From contig NZ_CP107960.1 in NCBI RefSeq assembly GCF_036077095.1, forward strand, positions 3,348,001 to 3,412,000: DNA of 64,000 bases. The letters are read 5' to 3'. Position 1 is the first letter of the stretch. Each line of letters begins with the position of its first letter. Under the pieces are notes generated by a model. The model saw nothing but the letters and a program-made list of their open reading frames with translations. It made no database searches and was not told the origin of the DNA. Source of the stretch: Streptomyces sp. NBC_00376. Lineage in GTDB: Bacteria > Actinomycetota > Actinomycetes > Streptomycetales > Streptomycetaceae. Both the position numbers and the translations under genes were made by a program. Shown here piece by piece: positions 35,138 to 43,066 of this stretch.

Positions 35138-35590
35138 TCAGACGGCGGCCGGAGCGCCCGCTCCGGCGTCGTCGTCGGCGGGCTCCTCGGACCGGGTGCC
35201 GTACGCCACCAGTGTGAGCACTATCAGCCCGAGCACCACCATCATGATCGCGAACGCGGCCCAGCCGATCAGCCCGACCGTCAGCGCGCCCAGCACCGCG
35301 TGCACCACGGCGCAGATGATCAGGACGATGCGGGCGAACCGGCCGGGGGCCCGGTCGCGGGCGCCGGCCAGCAGCAGGAACAGCCCGCACAGCAGCAGGT
35401 ACAGGCCGAAGACGCCGCCCATCGCCCAGGTGCCGTTCGACATGACGGCGGGGTCCATCCCGGCCAGTGACATGTCCTGGTTCTTGACGACCGTCGCCAG
35501 GATGCCGTTGATGAGCACGATGCCCACGGCCTCCGCGAACAGCACGATCGCGGCCACGAACGCCACCGGTCTGCGCACCACGGTGTTCAC
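35138..35590 (-). CDS. Four-helix integral membrane protein
   Basis: 150 residues from the GTG at 35590. Four hydrophobic helices span about residues 8-125, separated by short loops. The last two are connected by a basic cytoplasmic loop (GARDRAPGRFAR), and a Glu/Asp/Ala-rich tail follows. No named domain is recognised. Orthologues lie between maf and the carboxylase alpha gene in related genomes from memory. It is divergent from the alpha-subunit gene and convergent with maf. Confidence 0.8.
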   Translation of the reverse strand: MNTVVRRPVAFVAAIVLFAEAVGIVLINGILATVVKNQDMSLAGMDPAVMSNGTWAMGGVFGLYLLLCGLFLLLAGARDRAPGRFARIVLIICAVVHAVLGALTVGLIGWAAFAIMMVVLGLIVLTLVAYGTRSEEPADDDAGAGAPAAV

Positions 35591-35848
35591 CCCCTGTTAC
35601 CTGCAGTACGTGAGATAGCGCGGACCCTACTAACCGGTAACGCTCCGGACAAGGGCCCGGCGATCTCCGCTTCCGCCCCGCGCTCGTGGCGCACGTGGGC
35701 GCACTCGTCCCGCACCCCGCTGTTGCGGCCCCGGGCGCGTCGGGCAAAGAATCGTTCGCCCATTAGTGGGGACTCGACAAAGAAACGCGCGGGGTCACAG
35801 CTCGCCCGAACAGAGACCTGGACCACACCTCGTGGCTACTGTGCGGTT

Positions 35849-35950
35849 ATGAAACCCGGCGTACCGTGGTGCCACAAGGGATTTCGCGACTTGAGCAAGC
35901 CTCGAATCACACTCCGTGTGGGCAAGCTCACCATTGGGGACGGGTCGTAG
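35849..35950 (+). CDS. Possible 33-residue leaderless ORF upstream of the carboxylase alpha gene
   Basis: ATG 35849 to TAG 35948-35950, encoding MKPGVPWCHKGFRDL-type sequence with net positive charge and one cysteine. TACTGT (35837-35842) ends 6 nt before the ATG, the spacing expected of a leaderless transcript. There is no ribosome site. The ORF ends 50 nt before the alpha-subunit start, so it could be a leader peptide influencing that gene, or chance. The 410-nt gap 35591-36000 otherwise shows nothing but a possible TAAACT box at 35969-35974. Confidence 0.3.
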   Translation: MKPGVPWCHKGFRDLSKPRITLRVGKLTIGDGS

Positions 35951-36000
35951 GGCCGTGTCGGTAGTCCCTAAACTCAGCTTGTTTCAAGGAGGGAGCCATC

Positions 36001-37755
36001 GTGCGCAAGGTGCTCATCGCCAACCGTGGCGAAATTGCTGTCCGTGTTGCTCGGGCATGCCGGGATGCCGGGATCGGGAGCGTGGCCGTCTACGCAGACC
36101 CGGACCGCGACGCTCTGCATGTGCGTGCGGCCGACGAGGCATTCGCTCTGGGCGGTGACACCCCGGCCGCCAGCTACCTGGACATGGCCAAGGTGCTCCA
36201 GGCTGCCAAGGACTCCGGTGCCGACGCGATCCACCCGGGCTACGGCTTCCTGTCGGAGAACGCCGAATTCGCGCAGGCCGTGCTGGATGCCGGCCTGACC
36301 TGGATCGGCCCGCCGCCGCAGGCGATCCGGGACCTCGGCGACAAGGTCGCCGCCCGGCACATCGCGCAGCGCGCCGGGGCTCCGCTGGTGGCCGGCACGC
36401 CCGACCCGGTCGAGGGTTCCGCCGAGGTCGTGGCGTTCGCCGAGGAGCACGGGCTGCCGATCGCGATCAAGGCCGCCTTCGGTGGCGGCGGTCGCGGGCT
36501 GAAGGTGGCCCGCACGCTGGAGGAGATCCCGGAGCTGTACGACTCCGCGGTCCGTGAGGCCGTCGCGGCGTTCGGCCGGGGCGAGTGCTTCGTGGAGCGC
36601 TACCTCGACCGGCCGCGCCACGTCGAGACGCAGTGCCTGGCCGACAGCCACGGCAACGTGGTCGTGGTCTCCACCCGTGACTGCTCGCTCCAGCGCCGCC
36701 ACCAGAAGCTGGTCGAGGAGGCCCCGGCACCGTTTCTGTCCGATGCGCAGAACGCGGAGCTGTACGCGGCGTCCAAGGCCATCCTGAAGGAGGCCGGCTA
36801 CGTCGGCGCCGGCACGGTGGAGTTCCTCGTCGGCACGGACGGGACGATCTCCTTCCTGGAGGTCAACACCCGCCTCCAGGTCGAGCACCCGGTGACCGAG
36901 GAGGTCAGCGGCCTCGACCTCGTACGCGAGATGTTCCGCATCGCCGACGGCGAGGAGCTGGGCTACGACGACCCGGCCGTGCGCGGGCACTCCTTCGAGT
37001 TCCGGATCAACGGCGAGGACCCCGGCCGCGGCTTCCTGCCCGCCCCGGGCACCGTCACCGCCTTCGCCCCGCCGACCGGCCCCGGTGTCCGCCTCGACGC
37101 GGGCGTGGAGTCCGGCTCGGTCATCGGCCCGGCCTGGGACTCGCTGCTGGCGAAGCTCATCGTGACCGGTGCGACCCGTGAGCAGGCGCTGCAGCGCGCG
37201 GCCCGTGCGCTGGCCGAGTTCAACGTGGAGGGCATGGCCACCGCCATCCCGTTCCACCGCGCGGTCGTCACCGACCCGGCCTTCACCAGCGAACCGTTCC
37301 AGGTCCACACCCGCTGGATCGAGACCGAGTTCGTCAACGACATCAAGCCCTTCACCGCAACGGCCGCCACGGAGGCCGAGGAGGAGGCCGGCCGCGAGAC
37401 GGTCGTGGTCGAGGTCGGCGGCAAGCGCCTGGAGGTCTCCCTGCCCTCCTCGCTCGGCATGAGCCTGGCCCGCACCGGACTCGCCGCGGGCGCCAAGCCG
37501 AAGCGCCGCGCCGCCAAGAAGTCCGGCTCCGCGGTCTCCGGCGACACCCTGGCGTCCCCGATGCAGGGCACCATCGTCAAGATCGCCGTCGAAGAGGGCC
37601 AGGAGGTCCAGGAGGGCGACCTGATCGTCGTCCTGGAGGCCATGAAGATGGAGCAGCCGCTCAACGCGCACCGCTCCGGCACCATCAAGGGCCTCGCCGC
37701 CGAGGTCGGCAGCTCGGTCTCCTCCGGCGCCGTGATCTGTGAGATCAAGGACTGA
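36001..37755 (+). CDS. accA2: Acyl-CoA carboxylase alpha subunit (biotin carboxylase plus BCCP)
   Basis: 584 residues from the GTG at 36001 with a strong AAGGAGGGAG (35986-35995). The biotin carboxylase part covers residues about 1-445: [14 protein letters not shown], the ATP-grasp glycine loop [12 protein letters not shown], and [15 protein letters not shown] linker leads to a C-terminal BCCP domain with biotin motif LEAMKMEQ at Lys549. It carboxylates its own biotin using ATP and bicarbonate, then serves the beta subunit for malonyl- or methylmalonyl-CoA. The counterpart is S. coelicolor SCO4921 (AccA2) from memory. Its transcript ends at a 54-nt perfect palindrome. Confidence 0.94.
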   Translation: MRKVLIANRGEIAVRVARACRDAGIGSVAVYADPDRDALHVRAADEAFALGGDTPAASYLDMAKVLQAAKDSGADAIHPGYGFLSENAEFAQAVLDAGLTWIGPPPQAIRDLGDKVAARHIAQRAGAPLVAGTPDPVEGSAEVVAFAEEHGLPIAIKAAFGGGGRGLKVARTLEEIPELYDSAVREAVAAFGRGECFVERYLDRPRHVETQCLADSHGNVVVVSTRDCSLQRRHQKLVEEAPAPFLSDAQNAELYAASKAILKEAGYVGAGTVEFLVGTDGTISFLEVNTRLQVEHPVTEEVSGLDLVREMFRIADGEELGYDDPAVRGHSFEFRINGEDPGRGFLPAPGTVTAFAPPTGPGVRLDAGVESGSVIGPAWDSLLAKLIVTGATREQALQRAARALAEFNVEGMATAIPFHRAVVTDPAFTSEPFQVHTRWIETEFVNDIKPFTATAATEAEEEAGRETVVVEVGGKRLEVSLPSSLGMSLARTGLAAGAKPKRRAAKKSGSAVSGDTLASPMQGTIVKIAVEEGQEVQEGDLIVVLEAMKMEQPLNAHRSGTIKGLAAEVGSSVSSGAVICEIKD

Positions 37756-37770
37756 TCGACGCGTTGTTCC

Positions 37771-37824
37771 GCACGACCGGGTCCCCCGGGAAGACGTACG
37801 TCTTCCCGGGGGACCCGGTCGTGC
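37771..37824 (+). terminator. 54-nt perfect palindromic terminator
   Basis: A 27-nt arm starting GCACGACCGGGTCCCCCGGG is followed by its exact complement, with GTAC at the centre, 16 nt after the alpha-subunit stop. Confidence 0.85.
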
Positions 37825-37887
37825 GGTCACTCCCTCGGACGCGTGGTGGCATCCTGGACCCGAGGCGGAAGAAGGGACGACCGCGCC

Positions 37888-38487
37888 ATGACGATCAGTA
37901 CGGCACAGACGCCGCCCCGGCCCATGCGGGCCGACGCGCGCCGGAACTACGACCGGCTGCTGAGCGAGGCGCGGACCGCCTTCGCGGAGCACGGCACAGA
38001 CGCGTCCCTGGAGGACATCGCGCGGCGCGCGGGCGTGGGGATCGGCACGCTGTACCGGCACTTCCCGAACCGGCACGCGCTGATGAACGCGGTCTTCCAG
38101 GAGGCGGTGACGTCCCTGATCACCCGTTCCCGTGAACTCGCGGGGGCGGAGCAGCCGTGCCGGGCCCTGGTCGAGTGGCTGAGCGCGATCATCACCCACG
38201 CGGGTGAGTACCGGGGGCTCGCACAGGCGCTCATGTCGACGTCGCGGGACGACACTTCTGCCCTGGCACAGTGCAATGTGCCGTTGCGCGAAGCGGGAAC
38301 AGTGCTGCTGGGGCGGGCGCAGGCGAGCGGGGCCGTGCGGCCGGAGGTGTCGATCGACGACCTTCTGCAGCTGACGAACGCGATCGCGCTGGCTGCCGAA
38401 CAGTCGCCGGAAGACCCGGAGTTGGCGGAGCGGTTGCTGATGCTGACCTTGCAGGGACTGAAGGGGGCGCGCGCGGAGGAGGGTTGA
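37888..38487 (+). CDS. TetR-family transcriptional regulator
   Basis: 199 residues from the ATG at 37888, with GAAGGGA upstream. The N-terminal TetR helix-turn-helix is clear: LLSEARTAFAEHG, then EDIARRAGVGIGTLYRHFPNR (about residues 41-61). The C-terminal ligand/dimer domain (about 75-199) has the SbtR-like pattern AEQSPEDPELAERLLMLTLQGL. The target is unknown. It lies 63 nt beyond the carboxylase terminator, so it is a separate unit that might still regulate that operon. Confidence 0.9.
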   Translation: MTISTAQTPPRPMRADARRNYDRLLSEARTAFAEHGTDASLEDIARRAGVGIGTLYRHFPNRHALMNAVFQEAVTSLITRSRELAGAEQPCRALVEWLSAIITHAGEYRGLAQALMSTSRDDTSALAQCNVPLREAGTVLLGRAQASGAVRPEVSIDDLLQLTNAIALAAEQSPEDPELAERLLMLTLQGLKGARAEEG

Positions 38488-38590
38488 GCGGGGGGCGTGC
38501 AGGCCGTGTGGTCCGCTGCGCGGGGCTGTTCCCCTGCCCGCCCCTTCCCGGCGTCACCGATATGCGGCTCCGCCGCGCGCGGCGGGCCTA

Positions 38591-38789
38591 GGGTCTTTCG
38601 TTTGGATCAGGCCGGATCAGGGAGCGGGGTCCGGTGCCGTGCATCGCAAGGGGGAGGAGGGAGCCGGATGTGGTCTCCCCTGCTCGAGCGGAGCCGAGAG
38701 CTTGGGGAAGGGGCGTCGACGACCGACGACAACGCGGCGAGGTGCGGCACCGGGGCACGCGAGCCCGGCATGATCCAAACGAGAGGCCC
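38591..38789. mobile_element. MITE of about 199 bp abutting the deoR stop codon
   Basis: Terminal inverted repeats of 19 bp, GGGTCTTTCGTTTGGATCA (38591-38609) and the complement of TGATCCAAACGAGAGGCCC (38771-38789), match at 17 of 19 positions. A TA duplication flanks both ends (38589-38590 and 38790-38791), as for IS5-type transposition. There is no transposase inside; the interior is non-coding. The right end supplies the final G of the TAG stop codon of the DeoR gene, so insertion occurred exactly at the stop and preserved it. Confidence 0.8.
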
Positions 38790-39757
38790 TATCGGCGCCG
38801 CAGGTCCGCCACCCTCGCCCGGTCCCCCTGCTCCGCCATCACCGTCGCGCTCCGCAGCTGCTGCGGGCCCGGCCCCCCGGGCCCGCCCCCGTGAGTCCGG
38901 CGCTGTCCGGGCAGGGGCATGTCGCGGCGGCCCTGGCGGCCGTGCGGGAGGGGCTCGGCCGATGCGGGGCCGCCGCCCGAACCGGCCACCGCGATCTGGA
39001 CCCCCTGGTCGGCGAGGGCCTGCAGTTCGGTGGCGGCGCGGTCGTCGTGGCCGGGGGGTTCGTCCGTCACCAGGCGGGTGATGATGTCGGTCGGCACCGT
39101 CTGGAACATGGTGTCGGAGCCGAGCTTGGTGTGGTCCGCCAGGACCACCACCTCGGCGGCGGCCTGTACCAGCGCCCTGTCCACGCTCGCGGAGAGCATG
39201 TTGGAGGTGGACAGGCCGCGCTCCGCGGTGAGCCCGCTCCCGGAGAGGAACGCGCGAGAGACCCGCAGCCCCTGGAGGGACTGCTCGGCACCGCTGCCCA
39301 CCAGGGCGTAGTTGGAACCGCGCAGCGTACCGCCGGTCATCACCACCTCCACCCGGTTGGCATGGGCCAACGCCTGTGCGACCAGCAGGGAGTTGGTGAC
39401 GACGGTCAGGCCAGGAATCCGCGCGAGCCGGCGGGCCAGCTCCTGCGTGGTCGTACCGGCACCGACGACGATGGCCTCGCCCTCCTCCACGAGACCGGCG
39501 GCCAGGTCGGCGATGGCCGTCTTCTCCGCGGTGGCGAGATGGGATTTCTGCGGAATGCCGGAGTCCCGTGTGAAACCGCCCGGCAGTACCGCACCGCCGT
39601 GCCGGCGGTCGAGGAGTCCTTCTGCCTCCAGTGCCCGCACGTCCCGCCGTACGGTCACTTCGGAGGTCTGGACGACGCGGGCGAGCTCACGGAGCGATAC
39701 CGCCCCGTTGGCACGCACCATTTCGAGGATCAACTGACGACGTTCTGCAGCGAACAC
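38789..39757 (-). CDS. DeoR-family transcriptional regulator
   Basis: 322 residues from the GTG at 39757, with N-terminus VFAAERRQLILEMV. The DeoR winged HTH covers residues about 3-55 (SLRELARVVQTSEVTVRRDVRALEAEG). The sugar-phosphate-isomerase-like sensor domain follows, with VVGAGTTTQELARRL and the C-terminal VVLADHTKLGSD. DeoR proteins sense phosphorylated sugars or nucleoside breakdown products. No ribosome site precedes the GTG and TACTGT lies 8-13 nt upstream, so the mRNA may be leaderless. Its position near the phosphorylase and deoC genes makes it a candidate regulator of them. The tail ends at a MITE boundary. Confidence 0.9.
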   Translation of the reverse strand: MFAAERRQLILEMVRANGAVSLRELARVVQTSEVTVRRDVRALEAEGLLDRRHGGAVLPGGFTRDSGIPQKSHLATAEKTAIADLAAGLVEEGEAIVVGAGTTTQELARRLARIPGLTVVTNSLLVAQALAHANRVEVVMTGGTLRGSNYALVGSGAEQSLQGLRVSRAFLSGSGLTAERGLSTSNMLSASVDRALVQAAAEVVVLADHTKLGSDTMFQTVPTDIITRLVTDEPPGHDDRAATELQALADQGVQIAVAGSGGGPASAEPLPHGRQGRRDMPLPGQRRTHGGGPGGPGPQQLRSATVMAEQGDRARVADLRRR

Positions 39758-39816
39758 AAAACTGACAGTAACGTGACGCCCGAGTGTTTTCAGCAGTTTG
39801 CGCCGAATAACGGAAG

Positions 39817-39828
39817 TTGTACATACAA
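39817..39828. promoter_or_regulatory. Short palindrome upstream of deoR
   Basis: TTGTA-CA-TACAA, 60-71 nt upstream of the DeoR start, is a 12-bp inverted repeat in an AT-richer promoter region. It is a possible autoregulatory operator and abuts the terminator of the neighbouring flavoprotein gene. Confidence 0.35.
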
Positions 39829-39856
39829 GGGGCCGCCAAGTGATATAGGCGGCCCC
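39829..39856 (-). terminator. Terminator of the flavoprotein gene
   Basis: GGGGCCGCC pairs perfectly with GGCGGCCCC across a 10-nt loop; on the minus strand it is followed by TTGTATGT. It lies 98 nt after the flavoprotein stop. Confidence 0.65.
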
Positions 39857-39953
39857 GTTGTTGTTCTGTACTGACCGGACGGCGATCACCGGAGCACCCG
39901 AGTTGCCGGGAGATGCCGGGAGACGTCAGGGAATGCAGCGTCCTCGAAGGCGC

Positions 39954-41393
39954 TTACGCCTCGCCCGTGCTCTTACGGGTGTGCAACTGCCTGGCCACTT
40001 CCGCGATCGAACCCGACAGGGACGGATACACGGTGAAAGCGTTTGCGATCTGTTCTACCGTCAAATTGTTGTCGACCGCGATCGAGATGGGATGGATGAG
40101 TTCGCTCGCGCGCGGCGCGACGACACAGCCGCCGACCACGATTCCGGTGCCGGGCCGACAGAAGATCTTGACGAATCCGTCGCGGATTCCCTGCATCTTC
40201 GCGCGCGGGTTGCGCAGCAGCGGCAGCTTGACCACCCGGGCGTCGATCTTGCCCGCGTCGACGTCGGCCTGGGTGTAGCCGACGGTGGCGATCTCGGGGT
40301 CGGTGAAGACGTTCGAGGAGACCGTCTTCAGGTCCAGCGGGGCCACCGCGTCACCGAGGAAGTGGTACATCGCGATCCGGCCCTGCATGGCGGCGACCGA
40401 GGCGAGGGCGAAGATCCCGGTGACGTCACCGGCCGCGTACACGCCCGGCGCGCTGGTGCGGGAGACCTTGTCGGTCCAGATGTGGCCGGACTCCTTGAGC
40501 CGGACCCCGGCCTCCTCCAGGCCCATCCCCGCACTGTTGGGGATGGCGCCGACCGCCATGAGGCAGTGCGAACCGGAGATGACCCGGCCGTCGGCGAGGG
40601 TGACCTCCACCCGGTCGCCGACGCGCTTGGCGGCCTGGGCGCGGGAGCGGGCCATGACGTTCATGCCGCGGCGCCGGAAGACGTCCTCCAGCACGGCGGC
40701 GGCGTCCGGGTCCTCGCCCGGCAGCACCCGGTCGCGGGACGAGACGAGAGTGACGCGCGAGCCGAGCGCCTGGTAGGCGCCCGCGAACTCGGCGCCGGTC
40801 ACGCCGGAGCCGACCACGATGAGCTCCTCGGGCAGCTCGTCGAGGTCGTAGACCTGGGTCCAGTTCAGGATGCGCTCGCCGTCGGGGAGCGCGTCCGGGA
40901 TCTCCCGGGGGTGGCCGCCGGTGGCGATCAGCACGGCGTCGGCGGTGAGCGTCTCCTCGGTGCCGTCGGCGGCGGTCACGACGACCTTGCGGGAGCCGTC
41001 GGCGGCCTGGAGGCCCTCAAGGCGGCCCCGGCCGCGCATCACGCGGGCGCCGGCCCGGGTGACGGAGGCGGTGATGTCGTGGGACTGGGCGAGCGCCAGG
41101 CGCTTCACCCGTCGGTTGACCTTGCCGAGGTCGACGCCGACCACGCGGGCGGCCTGCTCGACGTGCGGGGTGTCGTCCGCGACGATGATGCCCAGTTCCT
41201 CGTACGAGGAGTCGAAGGTGGTCATCACCTCCGCCGTCGCGATCAGGGTCTTCGAGGGCACGCAGTCGGTGAGGACGGACGCGCCGCCGAGGCCGTCGCA
41301 GTCGACGACGGTCACCTCCGCGCCGAGCTGGGCGCCCACCAGTGCCGCCTCGTAGCCGCCGGGTCCGCCGCCGATGATCACGATCCGGGTCAC
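39954..41393 (-). CDS. lpdA: NAD(P)H-quinone dehydrogenase of the LpdA type
   Basis: 479 residues from the GTG at 41393. It has the two-nucleotide-binding flavoprotein fold of dihydrolipoyl dehydrogenase: FAD motif IIGGGPGGYEAAL, NAD motif VVGSGVTGAEFAG and YAAGDVTG. The redox-active CxxxxC is missing: the segment reads GGASVLTDCVPSK with a single cysteine. The C-terminal catalytic His-Glu pair is also absent (YPSLSGS). This matches M. tuberculosis LpdA (Rv3303c), a quinone reductase rather than a dihydrolipoamide dehydrogenase. It stands alone between the deoR and gamma-glutamylcyclotransferase-like genes and may recycle quinones under oxidative stress. Confidence 0.88.
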   Translation of the reverse strand: MTRIVIIGGGPGGYEAALVGAQLGAEVTVVDCDGLGGASVLTDCVPSKTLIATAEVMTTFDSSYEELGIIVADDTPHVEQAARVVGVDLGKVNRRVKRLALAQSHDITASVTRAGARVMRGRGRLEGLQAADGSRKVVVTAADGTEETLTADAVLIATGGHPREIPDALPDGERILNWTQVYDLDELPEELIVVGSGVTGAEFAGAYQALGSRVTLVSSRDRVLPGEDPDAAAVLEDVFRRRGMNVMARSRAQAAKRVGDRVEVTLADGRVISGSHCLMAVGAIPNSAGMGLEEAGVRLKESGHIWTDKVSRTSAPGVYAAGDVTGIFALASVAAMQGRIAMYHFLGDAVAPLDLKTVSSNVFTDPEIATVGYTQADVDAGKIDARVVKLPLLRNPRAKMQGIRDGFVKIFCRPGTGIVVGGCVVAPRASELIHPISIAVDNNLTVEQIANAFTVYPSLSGSIAEVARQLHTRKSTGEA

Positions 41394-41642
41394 GAAAAGT
41401 CCGCCTCGCGTATGTCATCCCGCGGCCGTCTGCTGCCCCGGCCGGGGGTCCGGGGGAGCGCCCCGGGGGAATGCAGTACGTACTTCATTGTCCCGCACGC
41501 GCCAAGGTGCTTCGCCCCGGGGCCCTCCATACGTGCGCCGGGGCGTGCGCGCCGGGGCCCGGGGGCGGGAAGCGGAACCCGGCGAGTGGTCTTCCGCACC
41601 GGAATCGACGTTCCCGCCGTCACCTCCCGTACCCTCGAACCC

Positions 41643-42080
41643 ATGTCGCTCTACGCCGCGTACGCCGGCAACCTCGACGCGCGGCTGATGACGCGCCGCG
41701 CACCGCATTCCCCGCTGCGCGGCACGGGCTGGCTCAACGGCTGGCGGCTGACCTTCGGCGGGGAGCAGATGGGCTGGGAGGGCGCGCTGGCCACCGTGGT
41801 GGAGGCGCCCCGTTCCCAGGTCTTCGTGGCGCTGTACGACCTGGCGCCGATGGACGAGGACTCCATGGACCGGTGGGAGGGTGTCGGCCTCGACATCTAC
41901 CGGCGGATGCGGGTGCGGGTGCACACCCTGGACGGCGAGGAGCCGGCCTGGATGTATGTGCTGAACGGCTACGAGGGCGGGCTGCCGTCCGCCCGCTACC
42001 TGGGCGAGATCGCCGATGCCGCCGAGTCCGCGGGCGCGCCGCACGACTATGTGATGGAACTTCGCAAGCGCCCCTGCTGA
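41643..42080 (+). CDS. Gamma-glutamylcyclotransferase-like (AIG2/GGCT) protein
   Basis: 145 residues from the ATG at 41643. The family start YAAYAGNLDARLMTRRAP is followed by the GWRLTFGG beta segment and an intact glutamate region (YDLAPMDEDSMDRWEG). It ends with a short helical domain. The fold is GGCT/BtrG-like; members release 5-oxoproline from gamma-glutamyl compounds or remove gamma-glutamyl groups. The substrate in actinomycetes, which lack glutathione, is unclear. It is divergent from the flavoprotein gene and 102 nt before the phosphorylase gene. Confidence 0.8.
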   Translation: MSLYAAYAGNLDARLMTRRAPHSPLRGTGWLNGWRLTFGGEQMGWEGALATVVEAPRSQVFVALYDLAPMDEDSMDRWEGVGLDIYRRMRVRVHTLDGEEPAWMYVLNGYEGGLPSARYLGEIADAAESAGAPHDYVMELRKRPC

Positions 42081-42145
42081 CCGGTCCGGCCAGCGCTTTT
42101 GTGTGAATGTACGAGCAAGCGTGTACAGACTCTGCACAAGGGCAT

Positions 42146-42157
42146 CTACGCGCGTAG
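42146..42157 (+). promoter_or_regulatory. CTACGCGCGTAG operator in the nucleoside phosphorylase promoter
   Basis: A perfect 12-bp palindrome 25 nt before the GTG start. A possible -10 box TACCCT (42170-42175) ends 7 nt before the GTG, consistent with a leaderless mRNA and an operator in the spacer/-35 area. The identical 12-mer precedes deoC (47084) and adenosine deaminase (58301). Confidence 0.7.
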
Positions 42158-42182
42158 GGAATCACCGGCTACCCTCATCCGC

Positions 42183-43007
42183 GTGAACGCATCAGTTATT
42201 CCGGACTACATCCAGGGCGACCCGTACGCGGCCGCCGCCGACGCCGCCGCCCGCCTGCGCGAGCTGACCGGCGCCGAGACCCACGACGTCGCGCTCGTGA
42301 TGGGTTCCGGCTGGGCGCCCGCGGGCGATGCGCTCGGCGCTCCGGAGGCCGAGTTCCCGGTGACCGAGCTGCCCGGTTTCCCGGCGCCCGCCGTGCAGGG
42401 GCACGGCGGGACGATCCGCTCGTACCGGATCGGTGAGAAGCGGGTCCTGGTCTTCCTCGGCCGTACGCACTTCTACGAGGGCCGGGGCGTCGCCGCCGTC
42501 GCGCACGGGGTCCGTACCGCCGTCGCGGCAGGGTGCGGGACCGTCGTTCTGACGAACGGCTGCGGCGGTCTGCGCGAGGGCATGCGCCCCGGTCAGCCGG
42601 TGCTGATCAGCGACCACATCAACCTGACGGCGGCCTCCCCCATCGTCGGCGCCAACTTCGTCGATCTGACCGACCTGTACTCGCCGCGGCTGCGCGCGCT
42701 GTGCAAGGAGGTCGACGAGACCCTCGAAGAGGGTGTGTACGTGCAGTTCCCCGGCCCGCACTACGAGACGCCGGCCGAGATCAACATGGTCCGTGTGATG
42801 GGCGGCGACCTGGTCGGCATGTCCACCGTGCTGGAGGCCATCGCCGCCCGCGAGGCGGGCGCCGAGGTGCTGGGCATCTCGCTGGTCACCAACCTCGCGG
42901 CGGGGCTGAGCGGGGAGCCGCTCAACCACGAAGAGGTGCTCCAGGCGGGCCGGGACTCCGCCACGCGCATGGGCGCGCTGCTGGCCCGGGTCCTCGAACG
43001 CATCTGA
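42183..43007 (+). CDS. punA: Purine nucleoside phosphorylase (trimeric type)
   Basis: 274 residues from the GTG at 42183. It is a class I (PNP/MTAP) nucleoside phosphorylase. The phosphate-binding VMGSGWAP and GRTHFYEG, the purine-site [10 protein letters not shown] and the ribose-site [13 protein letters not shown] are all present. A C-terminal SLVTNLAAG segment completes the fold. It cleaves inosine, guanosine and deoxy forms with phosphate to base and (deoxy)ribose-1-phosphate. No ribosome site is visible, which fits leaderless translation. The phosphohexomutase-family gene follows after 59 nt, probably in one operon. The counterpart is S. coelicolor SCO4917 from memory. Confidence 0.93.
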   Translation: MNASVIPDYIQGDPYAAAADAAARLRELTGAETHDVALVMGSGWAPAGDALGAPEAEFPVTELPGFPAPAVQGHGGTIRSYRIGEKRVLVFLGRTHFYEGRGVAAVAHGVRTAVAAGCGTVVLTNGCGGLREGMRPGQPVLISDHINLTAASPIVGANFVDLTDLYSPRLRALCKEVDETLEEGVYVQFPGPHYETPAEINMVRVMGGDLVGMSTVLEAIAAREAGAEVLGISLVTNLAAGLSGEPLNHEEVLQAGRDSATRMGALLARVLERI

Positions 43008-43066
43008 TCCGGCCGCGGCCGGATCCGCGCACCCACCCACGAAGCACCCGCAGGAAGGCGGACACC

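Noticed and set aside
35974..38199. 741-codon frame antisense to the carboxylase alpha and TetR genes
   Set aside because: Both plus-strand genes are unmistakable, and the antisense product is compositional noise.
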